Source of the DNA: Reichenbachiella agariperforans
GTDB taxonomy: Bacteria; Bacteroidota; Bacteroidia; Cytophagales; Cyclobacteriaceae
Length of the DNA stretch: 64,000 nucleotides
Assembly: GCF_900142205.1 (NCBI RefSeq)
Contig: NZ_FRAA01000006.1
Span: 1-64,000 of the forward strand
Direction of reading: 5' to 3'
Positions 25,081 through 33,979 of this stretch are shown here, in pieces. The notes under the pieces are model-generated. The model saw nothing but the letters and a program-made list of their open reading frames with translations, did no database searches and had not been told where the DNA came from. The translations under genes were made by a program, and so were the position numbers. Position 1 is the first letter of the stretch. Each line of letters begins with the position of its first letter.

Positions 25081-27294
25081 ATGAGAGTATTAACCCTAGT
25101 CGTGCTGATTTCATCCATTTCTTGGATGTCGTTCGCACAGGACAAAACTTGGCGAGGAAAGTTCGAGCCAATCGATCGGATGATTGATCCACCGAGTACC
25201 TATCGTACTGCCTCTGGTGCCCCAGGCGCAGACTACTGGCAGCAGCGTGCTGATTACAAAATCAAAGCGTCTTTGGACGAGAAAACCCGAGTACTGTCGG
25301 GCGAAGAGACCATTACTTATTATAACAATTCTCCGGATGAATTGCCATACCTCTGGCTACAGCTAGAGCAAAATGTCAATCGTAAGGAGAATGAAGGCTT
25401 TGGTGGGATCTTTAGTGTCAAGGACTCGATGACTTCTCAGCGTATGCAGTATCTGCTACGACCGATTGAGTTTGAGGCAGGGTACACTATCTCGTATATC
25501 AAGGATGCTTCGGGTAAGACCTTGAAATCCCTCGTCAACAATACGATGATGAAAGTGATGCTACCAGAACCGCTGCAGCCGAACACGTCGGTGACTTTCT
25601 CTATTGGTTGGTCTTACCCTGTGACGGACCGATCCAATTTTCTGCTGTCTCGGGAGGGCTATGAGTATTTTCCAGAGGATGATAACTGTGTTTTTTTAAT
25701 CGCACACTGGTTTCCTCGCATGGCGGTGTACAACGATACCGAGGGCTGGCAAAACCAACAGTTTCAGAAGCTGGGGGAGTTTGCGCTAGAGTTTGGCAAC
25801 TATGATGTGGAGATCACTGTGCCAGCTGATCACCTCGTCGCGGCGACTGGGGAGTTACAAAACGATAAGGACATCCTGTCTTCGGACCAAAAAAAGCGAA
25901 TGACGAAAGCCAGAAAATCATTTGACGAACCTATTATGATTGTGACCCCAGAGGAGGCTGCCGCCAATGAAAAAACAAAAAGCACCGATACCAAGACGTG
26001 GAAGTTCCATGCAGAAAATGTGCGTGACTTTGCCTTTGCGAGTTCGCGAAAATTCATCTGGGATGCACAGGCTGTCAAGTTGCCCAACCGTATCACGATG
26101 GCTATGTCTTTCTATCCCAAAGAAGGGCTGCCCGTTTGGAGTGAGGAGTCCACTCAGGCAGTCGTCCATGCGCTAGAGGTGTACTCGGAGGCTACTTTCA
26201 ACTATCCCTATCCAGTAGCGATATCGGTTAATACGTCTAATATCGGGATGGAATTTCCGATGATCAGCTTCAACGGCGGGCGACCAATCGATGGAGAAAT
26301 GAGTCACAATGCCAAAGAAGGTATGATCCGAACTATTGTGCACGAGGTGGGGCACAACTGGTTTCCAATGATCGTGAGCTCTGACGAACGCAAATGGATG
26401 TGGATGGACGAGGGGTTGAATACTTACCTAGACCAAAAAACTATGGCGGAGCGTTATCCACAGTTTCATAGTTTGACACCAAAGGATATGATCCCCTACA
26501 TGGATGGAGATCAAAATGTCATGCGTCCTATCATGGTGACATCTGATGTCGAGTCATTGTATAGCATAGGAGCCAACTTCTATGACAAGCCGACGGCTGG
26601 CTTTCAGATTTTGAGAGAGTCAGTGATGGGGCCAGAGTTGTTTGATGCGGCGTTCAAAGAGTATGCCACACGATGGATGTACAAACACCCGAACCCAGCG
26701 GATCTGTTTCGTACGCTAGAAGATGCTTCTGCCGTGGATTTGGATTGGTTTTGGCGAGGGTGGTACTTTACCACAGACAAGGTCGACATCAATCTGACGG
26801 AAGTCAAATGGTTTCAGATGAGTGAAGAAGAGGTAGTGATTGAAAACAAAGGCAAGAAAGTAAAATCAAAAATCAGCGGGAAAGATGAAAAGGCAGAAAT
26901 GACAAAGGATTTTTCTGCTGGCCCACAACCTTTCAATATGATTAACACACCTGACAAAAGCTATGGCGGGTTCCTCAGTAGAATAGATGAGACAGCTATG
27001 CGTGATCAAGTTTCAGGGAAAAACATCTATGAGCTAACCCTCAAAAATGAAGGAGGGCTCATCATGCCAGTCATCATCGAGTGGACGTATACAGACGGTA
27101 GTACTGAGATTGATAGGTTGCCAGCCGAGGTGTGGCGGCTCAATGAAGTGCAGATCAAAAAGACTTTCTTAAAAGAGAAAGAGGTGGCTAGTATCACTAT
27201 TGATCCGCAACAAGAGTTACCCGATGTGAACATGGAGAACAATTCTTTTCCTCGCATAGAGGTCAAGTCCGAGTTTGACGCATTTAAGGAGTAA
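25081..27294 (+). CDS. Secreted M1-family zinc metallopeptidase
   Basis: 737 aa from ATG 25081, which starts a signal peptide (TLVVLISSISWMSFAQ); the frame extends to a TTG at 25030 but those residues are not signal-like. The gluzincin motif is TIVHEVGHNWFPMI, with the third ligand Glu in WMDEGLNTYLD. The exopeptidase motif GAMEN is replaced by GMEFPMISFNGG. An N-terminal beta domain (about 40-250) and a C-terminal domain without the usual HEAT-like ERAP1 region fit the Bacteroidota branch. Probably cleaves peptides in the periplasm. A bidirectional terminator follows. Confidence 0.93.
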   Translation: MRVLTLVVLISSISWMSFAQDKTWRGKFEPIDRMIDPPSTYRTASGAPGADYWQQRADYKIKASLDEKTRVLSGEETITYYNNSPDELPYLWLQLEQNVNRKENEGFGGIFSVKDSMTSQRMQYLLRPIEFEAGYTISYIKDASGKTLKSLVNNTMMKVMLPEPLQPNTSVTFSIGWSYPVTDRSNFLLSREGYEYFPEDDNCVFLIAHWFPRMAVYNDTEGWQNQQFQKLGEFALEFGNYDVEITVPADHLVAATGELQNDKDILSSDQKKRMTKARKSFDEPIMIVTPEEAAANEKTKSTDTKTWKFHAENVRDFAFASSRKFIWDAQAVKLPNRITMAMSFYPKEGLPVWSEESTQAVVHALEVYSEATFNYPYPVAISVNTSNIGMEFPMISFNGGRPIDGEMSHNAKEGMIRTIVHEVGHNWFPMIVSSDERKWMWMDEGLNTYLDQKTMAERYPQFHSLTPKDMIPYMDGDQNVMRPIMVTSDVESLYSIGANFYDKPTAGFQILRESVMGPELFDAAFKEYATRWMYKHPNPADLFRTLEDASAVDLDWFWRGWYFTTDKVDINLTEVKWFQMSEEEVVIENKGKKVKSKISGKDEKAEMTKDFSAGPQPFNMINTPDKSYGGFLSRIDETAMRDQVSGKNIYELTLKNEGGLIMPVIIEWTYTDGSTEIDRLPAEVWRLNEVQIKKTFLKEKEVASITIDPQQELPDVNMENNSFPRIEVKSEFDAFKE

Positions 27295-27308
27295 AAGATC
27301 AGAAATTA

Positions 27309-27342
27309 AATAAGGTGTAGGGGCATTCCTGCACCTTATTTT
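27309..27342. terminator. Bidirectional terminator after the M1 peptidase
   Basis: A 13-bp stem (AATAAGGTGTAGG with CCTGCACCTTATT, one wobble) with a T tract. It ends the peptidase transcript and overlaps the last codons of the convergent gene. Confidence 0.8.
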
Positions 27343-27674
27343 ACATTATAATCTACTATTTCAGGCGTAGGGTATTGTACCAGCGGTGTAAAGTTCTCTT
27401 TCCAAAAATCTAGGTCTAGTAGCTTACCTTCTTTGTCTTTGGTCAGTGAGAGCACGACCTTCACACCATCAGTGTCCACATACTTGCACTGCACGAGATC
27501 TCCGTCATAGAGGTCAGGGCGATCATTGTCAAAATTAATGCTGCCCATATAGGGGTCACCATACTGTGTGACTGTCTCAGATACAGGAAATTGATCAGTG
27601 TTAGCAGTGATATGCGAGAGCATTGCTGTTACTATGGCTTTTTCTTGGGATGTGATTGCTCTTGATTTATTCAT
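27336..27674 (-). CDS. Small cytosolic protein, DUF6984-like
   Basis: 112 aa from ATG 27674 (MNKSRAITSQEKAIVTAML); an upstream ATG at 27692 is possible. Features: ITSQEKAIVTAMLSHI at the N-terminus, a DPYMGSINFDN motif, and a C-terminal LDFWKENFTPL. The layout recalls DUF6984-type proteins, but this is a tentative recollection. No signal peptide, membrane segment or catalytic motif. The 3' end converges on the M1 peptidase terminator. Confidence 0.6.
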   Translation of the reverse strand: MNKSRAITSQEKAIVTAMLSHITANTDQFPVSETVTQYGDPYMGSINFDNDRPDLYDGDLVQCKYVDTDGVKVVLSLTKDKEGKLLDLDFWKENFTPLVQYPTPEIVDYNVK

Positions 27675-27764
27675 GGATAATCGCTCTTTCATTTAAATAT
27701 TCGAGCGCAATATTATTTATTCTATGCCATTTGTGCATATTTTGCAGCTCGATCAAAATGCGAT

Positions 27765-28415
27765 ATGACGAAGATTTCATTTGACCTGTGGGGATTGCAA
27801 TTATTGGAGCCCATGGGATTTTTGCTTAACATGGTGATGTGCCTACTCTCCATGTTCCTTTATTTTAGACTGAAGGACGAAGAGATCAGTGACTTTAAAA
27901 AGTACTGGATCAATTTCTATTGGCTCTTTGCTTTGTCTACTTTCTTCGGAGGCTTTTCGCATTTGATGTTTAATTATTTCGGGATGATGGGCAAAATACC
28001 TGGTTGGTTAGCGGGTGTTTTGGCAATCTCTAGTATCGAAATGGCCGTAGCGACCCAGTACGAAGGCCGTCAAAATACACTAAAGAATCTTGTCCGAGCC
28101 AAAGCCGTCATTATACTCCTGCTACTATCTATCAACCTCCAGTTCACATGGGTGATGATACATACTGCGATTGGCCTTTTGTTTATCCTAGGCGCATCTT
28201 CTATCCATCAAGTACGCATGGGAGCGTCTCACTATTATTTATTTCTCTATTCGATTGGTTTGATGATTTTGACACTCCCGTTTCGTTTGGGAGGAATAGA
28301 TTTACACCTTTGGTTTAACAGAGATGATGTCAGCCATGTTTTTATGATCCTGTCTTTGATTTTGTTTTATAAAGGGGTCAAGCACAGAGAGCTGGTGTTC
28401 AAAGAAGCTATTTGA
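27765..28415 (+). CDS. Seven-helix integral membrane protein, CREST/ceramidase-like
   Basis: 216 aa with about seven hydrophobic helices. The second carries FGGFSHLMFNYFG and the last NRDDVSHVFMILSLILFY. The Asp-x-x-His near the start of the final helix plus an early Ser-His pair resembles the CREST superfamily (alkaline ceramidase, PAQR), whose members are metal-dependent lipid hydrolases. This is a motif-level guess; not all metal ligands can be assigned. The stop overlaps the convergent SDR gene by 8 bp. Confidence 0.7.
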   Translation: MTKISFDLWGLQLLEPMGFLLNMVMCLLSMFLYFRLKDEEISDFKKYWINFYWLFALSTFFGGFSHLMFNYFGMMGKIPGWLAGVLAISSIEMAVATQYEGRQNTLKNLVRAKAVIILLLLSINLQFTWVMIHTAIGLLFILGASSIHQVRMGASHYYLFLYSIGLMILTLPFRLGGIDLHLWFNRDDVSHVFMILSLILFYKGVKHRELVFKEAI

Positions 28416-29139
28416 AACGCATCATCCTGAGTGCCACTTTAGGTGCAAGACGGTGAAGAAGTCGGAGTAGTTTTACCTTTCCGATATTGATTTCATACAT
28501 ATCCTTTTTGAGTCCTCTCATAAACTCATCTACCAGTGTTTCTGGTGATATTTTCATCCCCTCATTGTCTTCTGTCATGGCCGTATCTACTAGACTGGGT
28601 ATGAGCTCGAATACTTTCATCCGATCTTCTAGTTGATAGCGTAGCACCTGCGTGTAGGTGTGCAGACCAGACTTGGTCACGGCATAGATGGGCGCGGATT
28701 GTTTCGGTACAAAAGCCAAGGCCGAGGTGACGTTGACTATGGCACAGTTGGGGTTACGCTCCAGTACAGGCAGTAGTCCATTGGTCAAGAGGATGGGAGC
28801 GATCAGATTGGTTTCCATTTCTTCGTATACCCAGTGTGTGACGTTGGGTTGCTCTGGGATGTGATAGTTGAACTGTACACCTGCGTTGTTGATGAGGATA
28901 TTCAGGTCAGAGTGCTGATGTTGTATATGCCTGATGAGCGCTTGGATGTCATCTGTTTTGGTGAGGTCACACAGGTAGACTTCTAGCGCAGGTAGTCGTT
29001 TGGCGAGACTATTCAGTGCAAAGGCGTTTCGACCTGTGATGATTACTTGATTGCCCATTTGTAAAAAACGCTCTGCCATAGCTAGACCTATGCCTCGGCT
29101 ACCACCTGTGATGAGTATTTTATTTCCTGTTAGTTTCAT
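28408..29139 (-). CDS. Short-chain dehydrogenase/reductase (DltE-like)
   Basis: 243 aa. Rossmann motif ILITGGSRGIGLAMAERF, NNAGVQFNY, the catalytic Ser in NVTSALAFVP, and YAVTKSGLHTYTQ with the Tyr and Lys. The C-terminal region is basic. The closest recognisable type is DltE/oxidoreductase YbbO-like. It is 30 bp downstream of a TonB-dependent receptor gene on the same strand and may be co-transcribed with it. Substrate unknown. Confidence 0.92.
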   Translation of the reverse strand: MKLTGNKILITGGSRGIGLAMAERFLQMGNQVIITGRNAFALNSLAKRLPALEVYLCDLTKTDDIQALIRHIQHQHSDLNILINNAGVQFNYHIPEQPNVTHWVYEEMETNLIAPILLTNGLLPVLERNPNCAIVNVTSALAFVPKQSAPIYAVTKSGLHTYTQVLRYQLEDRMKVFELIPSLVDTAMTEDNEGMKISPETLVDEFMRGLKKDMYEINIGKVKLLRLLHRLAPKVALRMMRFK

Positions 29140-29169
29140 GGTTTTGTATTGGAATAAATGAGCCTGAGA

Positions 29170-31575
29170 TCAAAAGTTGATTCGGTAGAGTACGTCTGGA
29201 AAGAAGCCTGTTTGTTCTACTACGTTGATAGCGTCAGTGACCTCATTGTAGCGACGTACAAATTCATTTTTTCGATTGGTGACATTTTGGAAATCAATGT
29301 AGAACTGGTGTGACACATTGCGTTTGGTGCTGTTGAGTCGGACACCTAGTTTGACATCCCAACGGAGATAGTTGGCCAACTGATCTTCAAACGCCTGATT
29401 CTCGTAGCGTACTTCTTCGCCATTGTTTTGTCGTGTGGCGGCTAGGTCAATGGGCGTATAGCGCTGGCCGCCAGCGGTTGTGAATTTGGTATCAAATGTC
29501 CATGCATGTTGGCTCTGGCTACCGAACTTCCACTCTTTCCCGAAGAGTGTATTGAAAACAAACTGGTTGTTGAATGCGGTATTGCGCATCAGGCCATCAC
29601 TGCCTTTGTACTCTGAGTTGTAGATGGAAGTTGTCATGAGGAGATAGTAGCCTTGACTAAAGAATTTTTCTAAAGTCAGCTCTATACCATAGTTACGTCC
29701 AGTTCCTTCATTGACAAGTGAGCCTTTGTTGTCGAAGACAAAGTCGGCTCCCTCGTTGACCACCGAGTAACTGCTGGGTAAAGATTCTACTGGGACATCA
29801 AAGAGGTACTGATAGTATAGTTCTGACTTGAGTCGCCAGTCCGTGCCTAGGCTGCGGTTGTATCCCAAAACAAAGTGGTGACTTCTCGTAAAGCCAAGAT
29901 TCTCGTTGGTACGTTCGTAAACCCCAGGGCTGGTTTCTTCTTCGTAGAAGAGCACTGGGCTAGGAATGGCCTGCGCATGTAGTCCGTAGGCGAAACTTAT
30001 GCGCTGATAGCTGTTTAGCTCATAACTCACGGCAGCCCGTGGCTCCAAAGCCTTGGATTCGGTATGGGAGTGGTAGAGAGCGTGGAGACCATAGGTGATA
30101 CTGAGACGGTCAGATGCATTGTACATTGCCTGAGCGAAGAGCTGACTGACAGCATAGCGGTCATCAAAATCTCTAGCCAGTATATAATAGTCAGGAATGC
30201 CATCTCCATTATTGTCCGGGATGTCGGCTTGGTTGTCTCGACTTTCTGTGAAAAAGTTAGGGAGATACATTTCACTCAAAAAGCCTGTACGCAACGACCA
30301 TCGTGCATTAAACTTCTTGTTGAGCGCAGAGGTGAGTGATATACGGCTTTCACGGTTGTTGACATTGACTGCTCGGTATTTGTCAGTGATGTCATCATTG
30401 GCATCTCTGACGAAATTGTCCTGAAAGAACTGATTGCTATAGGTGGATGCACCAACGGTCGATTTGATATAAGCTGTTTTGCCCAATCGGCCTGTATGGC
30501 TTAATCCCAAAAGGCCAAGGTCATTGTCTACAAAGGCATCTTCGTCGGGATTGGCAAAGAGATCATTCTCGTCAATGTCTTCTCCGAAAAAATCAATGCT
30601 ACTCAGTCCTCCCATACCAAAGAGTTCAAAACGACCCAATGGGCTGGTGCCAAAGTTTAGTTTGAAAGATAAGTCTTGATAGATAGGTACAGCACTCGTC
30701 CCAGTAGCAGCCATCTGGGCCAGCCCGTAGCGGTAGGATATCAAGAATGAAGAGCCGTTTTTCTTACTGAGAGGCCCTTCTGCCATAGCTTCTAGACCAG
30801 AGAAGATGCTCATTTGACCTGTGAACTCATATTGGTCTGAGTTGCCATTGCGAAAGTTGACATCAAAAACCGCTGCGTTGGCATTGCCATATTCTGCTGG
30901 GAAAGCCCCCGTTAGGAAGTCAGAGCTACGGAGCATGTTGGTATTGAGTGCGCTGACTGGGCCTCCTGTCGTCCCGAGTGTGGCGAAGTGATTGGTGGTG
31001 GCGATGGGGAGGCCGTTGAGTCGCCAGAGTAGGCCTGTGGGTGAGTTGCCACGCACGACGATATCGTTTCGAGAGTCATTGGGAGCACTTACTCCTGCAA
31101 AAGAAGCTGCCAGTCGTGCCACATCATTTCTCCCTCCAGAAAAACGAGTGACATCATCAGGGCTAAAAGTCCGGGCACTGACTTTGGCGAGTTCATTGAT
31201 GGGTAGGTCTCTATCAGCATCCGCAGAGATCACGACTTCACTGAGTTGCTCGACAGATTCTTCTAGTTTGATCCGCAGCATGACTTCTTTTCCAGCTGTT
31301 ACGAGGATATTGGGTAGGGTGATACTTTTGTATCCTATGTAGCTGATCTGTAGAGATTGTCGTCCAGTGGGTACATTTTCTAGACTGAAAAGTCCATTTA
31401 TGTCACTGAGGCCACCGACTATGGGGCTGGATCCGACTAGTTGTATGGATGCACCGATGAGTGGGTATTCGGATTGGGCATCTATGATGCTTCCTTTTAC
31501 TGTTTGCACTTGGGCTTGGCTGATACTAATCAGGGCGAGTAGGATACCCACTAGAATGGTAATGGTCTTTTTCAT
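29170..31575 (-). CDS. TonB-dependent receptor with N-terminal carboxypeptidase-like domain
   Basis: 801 aa from ATG 31575 (MKKTITILVGILLALISISQ), rejecting 24 extra codons upstream. CarboxypepD_reg domain at about 22-110 (QTVKGSIIDAQSEYPLIGAS), plug domain at about 115-225 (DIVVRGNSPTGLLWRLNGLP), then a 22-strand-type barrel ending in YRINF. Imports a large ligand across the outer membrane using TonB energy. No SusD partner gene is adjacent, so it is not a SusC/D pair; metal-chelate or peptide uptake is possible. A LytS/LytTR pair is divergent. Confidence 0.93.
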   Translation of the reverse strand: MKKTITILVGILLALISISQAQVQTVKGSIIDAQSEYPLIGASIQLVGSSPIVGGLSDINGLFSLENVPTGRQSLQISYIGYKSITLPNILVTAGKEVMLRIKLEESVEQLSEVVISADADRDLPINELAKVSARTFSPDDVTRFSGGRNDVARLAASFAGVSAPNDSRNDIVVRGNSPTGLLWRLNGLPIATTNHFATLGTTGGPVSALNTNMLRSSDFLTGAFPAEYGNANAAVFDVNFRNGNSDQYEFTGQMSIFSGLEAMAEGPLSKKNGSSFLISYRYGLAQMAATGTSAVPIYQDLSFKLNFGTSPLGRFELFGMGGLSSIDFFGEDIDENDLFANPDEDAFVDNDLGLLGLSHTGRLGKTAYIKSTVGASTYSNQFFQDNFVRDANDDITDKYRAVNVNNRESRISLTSALNKKFNARWSLRTGFLSEMYLPNFFTESRDNQADIPDNNGDGIPDYYILARDFDDRYAVSQLFAQAMYNASDRLSITYGLHALYHSHTESKALEPRAAVSYELNSYQRISFAYGLHAQAIPSPVLFYEEETSPGVYERTNENLGFTRSHHFVLGYNRSLGTDWRLKSELYYQYLFDVPVESLPSSYSVVNEGADFVFDNKGSLVNEGTGRNYGIELTLEKFFSQGYYLLMTTSIYNSEYKGSDGLMRNTAFNNQFVFNTLFGKEWKFGSQSQHAWTFDTKFTTAGGQRYTPIDLAATRQNNGEEVRYENQAFEDQLANYLRWDVKLGVRLNSTKRNVSHQFYIDFQNVTNRKNEFVRRYNEVTDAINVVEQTGFFPDVLYRINF

Positions 31576-31795
31576 TCGTTTATTGGTTTTCGACGAAAGT
31601 AGGGGAGTGCTTTTTTTTAGAAAATGAAAGCAAGGTGAATAGGGCATTATTCGATCTGAACCGTCATTTTAGTCTATTGAATCGTTTTTAGTTACTCATT
31701 CCAGTTCACTATTTACTTTTCCTGTTTGACTGGCAGCTATTCCTGCTTCGTCTGGGAATAGTTATTTTTGATTCAAAATCAAGCTAGCCTTGTTC

Positions 31796-32842
31796 ATGCG
31801 CAAAATCAAAGAGGTACATATTCGGTGGGTTGGGATTCTTATTCTGAGTTTCATCATGACGTTTCTTATCGATGACGATGTGCATGATCGGATGTCACTT
31901 CTTGAGGAATTTTTCATTTCTGTGATTTTCACTGCCATTCTATGGAACGGTGTGTTTATGATTATCAAATGGATGCGTAGACGTTTTGATGCAGTCAACC
32001 AAACGGCCAAGCGACTTGTCTTAACGTTTTTCTATTCTGCCCTTTTTTTAACCATCGGGTCAAATATGATAGGGGTTAGTTTAGGATTGTGTTCGTTTTC
32101 GAGTCTTCAGTCTCCTGAGTTTTTCTTTCGACATGCACATCTCAATTTCATTTCTGCCTTCATGATTGCATCGATCTATGAGGCGACCTATTTCTTTCAG
32201 AAGTGGAGAGAGTCTGTCATCCAAAATGAAGCACTCAAAAGCCAACAGATCCGTACTCAATATGGCGTACTACAGAACCAGATGAGTCCGCACTTTCTTT
32301 TCAATAGCCTCAATACGCTGACGACACTCATTACTGAAGATCAAAAAACAGCCATTGATTTTACCCAAACACTCTCAGAGGTCTACCGCTACATCCTCCA
32401 AAACAAGGAACGGGAACTGGTAAGGCTCGATGAGGAGATCGAGTTTTGCGAAGGGTACATCTTTTTGTTGAAGAAGCGCTTTCCCGAAAACTTTCATGTC
32501 AGGATAGATGTAGATGCTGCTAAACGGCAGCTTTACATCGCGCCGCTGACCATTCAGATGCTGATCGAAAACGCCATCAAGCACAACATTGTTTCTAAAA
32601 ACCAGCCACTAGTTGTAGATATCCACATAGACGAGACCAACCGTGTCACCGTATCCAACAACCTACAAATCAAAACGTCACTAGAGAAGTCCACTAAACT
32701 CGGGCTGGACAACATCAAAAAGCGATATGAACTACTCGGTCAGCGAGAAATAAGTGTTAGCCAGGGTGATGAACAGTTTATCGTTAAAGTACCTCTGATC
32801 GAATTGATCTCCGAAGTAGAACACCTCAAATCCGCTGTATAA
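31796..32842 (+). CDS. LytS-type sensor histidine kinase
   Basis: 348 aa from ATG 31796. Four membrane helices in residues 1-145. The His_kinase domain has LQNQMSPHFLFNSLNTLTTL with the phosphorylated His at about 166. The HATPase_c domain has the N box LIENAIKHNI and the G box GLDNIKKRYELL. Paired with the LytTR regulator 2 bp downstream. Such pairs respond to envelope or signal cues. Adjacent to a divergent TonB-dependent receptor gene. Confidence 0.95.
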   Translation: MRKIKEVHIRWVGILILSFIMTFLIDDDVHDRMSLLEEFFISVIFTAILWNGVFMIIKWMRRRFDAVNQTAKRLVLTFFYSALFLTIGSNMIGVSLGLCSFSSLQSPEFFFRHAHLNFISAFMIASIYEATYFFQKWRESVIQNEALKSQQIRTQYGVLQNQMSPHFLFNSLNTLTTLITEDQKTAIDFTQTLSEVYRYILQNKERELVRLDEEIEFCEGYIFLLKKRFPENFHVRIDVDAAKRQLYIAPLTIQMLIENAIKHNIVSKNQPLVVDIHIDETNRVTVSNNLQIKTSLEKSTKLGLDNIKKRYELLGQREISVSQGDEQFIVKVPLIELISEVEHLKSAV

Positions 32843-32844
32843 TT

Positions 32845-33612
32845 ATGAAAGTACTCATCATAGAGGATGAAGCGCCTGCCTTTAGACGGTTGCAAAAACT
32901 TCTCACAGAAATCGATCCCTCCATAGAAATCGTCGAGGTACTAGATGGCGTGAAGGATACGGTGCAGTGGCTGAATGCACATGAAACACCCGATCTGATC
33001 TTCATGGACATCCAGCTCAATGACGGCATCAGTTTTGAAATCTTCGATCAAGCGGAAGTTAAAAAACCCGTGATATTCACCACGGCCTTTGACGAGTACA
33101 TGCTCAAGGCTTTTCGGGTCAACAGCATCGACTATCTCCTCAAGCCAATCAAGCAGTCCGAACTTCAGCGGAGTTTGGACAAATACCGAACACTCAAGGC
33201 ACAGCTCAGCAATGAGCCTCTATCACAACCCAATATTCAAGAGCTGGTCAAAAATATTCAGTTTGGCCAAATCAAGTACAAATCACGCTTTCTTGTCAAA
33301 ATGGGCGAGAAAATGATGTCCGTCGAGACAGAGCACATCGCTTGTTTTCAGGCGAACAACGGGTTGGTCTATTTGGTGAGTCAGTCTGCTAAACGCTATG
33401 TGATAGACATGACATTGGATGAAATCATGAAAGAATTGGATCCCGAAAAATTCTACCGCGTCAACCGCCAATTTGTACTATGCTATCACTGTATCGCTGC
33501 AGTACACAAATATGGGAAGAGTCAACTTCTCGTCGAAGCATGTCTACCGATAGAAGAGCAGATTATTGTTAGTAGCGAAAAAGCCAGTGCATTTAAACAA
33601 TGGTTGGGCTAG
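32845..33612 (+). CDS. LytTR-family response regulator
   Basis: 255 aa. REC domain at 1-120: acidic pocket in VLIIEDEAPA, phospho-acceptor Asp in DLIFMDIQLNDG, Thr in IFTTAFDEY, Lys in YLLKPIK. The LytTR DNA-binding domain spans about 155-253 (HIACFQANNGLVYLV, FYRVNRQFVL). Co-translated with the LytS kinase. Regulatory targets not visible; the divergent TonB receptor gene is the closest candidate. Confidence 0.95.
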   Translation: MKVLIIEDEAPAFRRLQKLLTEIDPSIEIVEVLDGVKDTVQWLNAHETPDLIFMDIQLNDGISFEIFDQAEVKKPVIFTTAFDEYMLKAFRVNSIDYLLKPIKQSELQRSLDKYRTLKAQLSNEPLSQPNIQELVKNIQFGQIKYKSRFLVKMGEKMMSVETEHIACFQANNGLVYLVSQSAKRYVIDMTLDEIMKELDPEKFYRVNRQFVLCYHCIAAVHKYGKSQLLVEACLPIEEQIIVSSEKASAFKQWLG

Positions 33613-33724
33613 AGATGGATTACTGAAAGTTTAAATTATTAACAAATAATTGTGATTTTGATAAAAATAAACCTAATGGATGTCATTTAGGGCAAATAAA
33701 CGACCCTTTTATAAAAAAGCGCCC

Positions 33725-33732
33725 TATCTTTG
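33725..33732 (+). promoter_or_regulatory. Candidate -7 element for the cysteine leader and sulfite reductase transcript
   Basis: TATCTTTG matches TANNTTTG and lies 49 bp before the leader peptide start. No clear TTTG was seen 19 bp upstream, so the -33 is weak. Confidence 0.45.
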
Positions 33733-33781
33733 AACCCCATTTAAGTGTAGTGCGTTAAGCATGAACCTAAGGGATAAGACA

Positions 33782-33877
33782 ATGAAAATTAACACATTAT
33801 ATACCTCAAGAATGATGGGCTGTTGTCAGCCGTGTTGTTGCTGTGCAGTCACGAGCACCAGTGGAGATATATTTTAG
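33782..33877 (+). CDS. Cysteine-rich leader peptide of the sulfite reductase operon
   Basis: 31 codons: MKINTLYTSRMM, GCCQPCCCC, AVTSTSGDIF. Six of eight consecutive residues (14-21) are Cys. It lies 102 bp ahead of the sulfite reductase gene, between a promoter-like element and a strong intrinsic terminator. This is the arrangement of amino-acid attenuation leaders: with little cysteinyl-tRNA the ribosome stalls on the Cys codons, letting the RNA avoid the terminator. Cys-rich leaders before sulfur genes are known from other bacteria. The link to this gene is inferred from position and sequence. Too short to be found by routine gene callers. Confidence 0.8.
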   Translation: MKINTLYTSRMMGCCQPCCCCAVTSTSGDIF

Positions 33878-33918
33878 TGCGTTATTAGATAGAAGTTAAC
33901 CGATAACAATAAGACATT

Positions 33919-33957
33919 AAAAAAAGCCTCTCCCGCTCTACAGGAGAGGCTTTTTTT
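33919..33957 (+). terminator. Leader terminator (attenuator) before the sulfite reductase
   Basis: A stem of up to 15 bp (GCCTCTCC with GGAGAGGC, extended by A7/T7) and a 9-nt loop, ending 22 bp before the sulfite reductase ATG. It cannot serve an upstream gene other than the 31-codon leader, which supports attenuation. Confidence 0.85.
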
Positions 33958-33979
33958 AGATTAAAACGAAAAGCATACT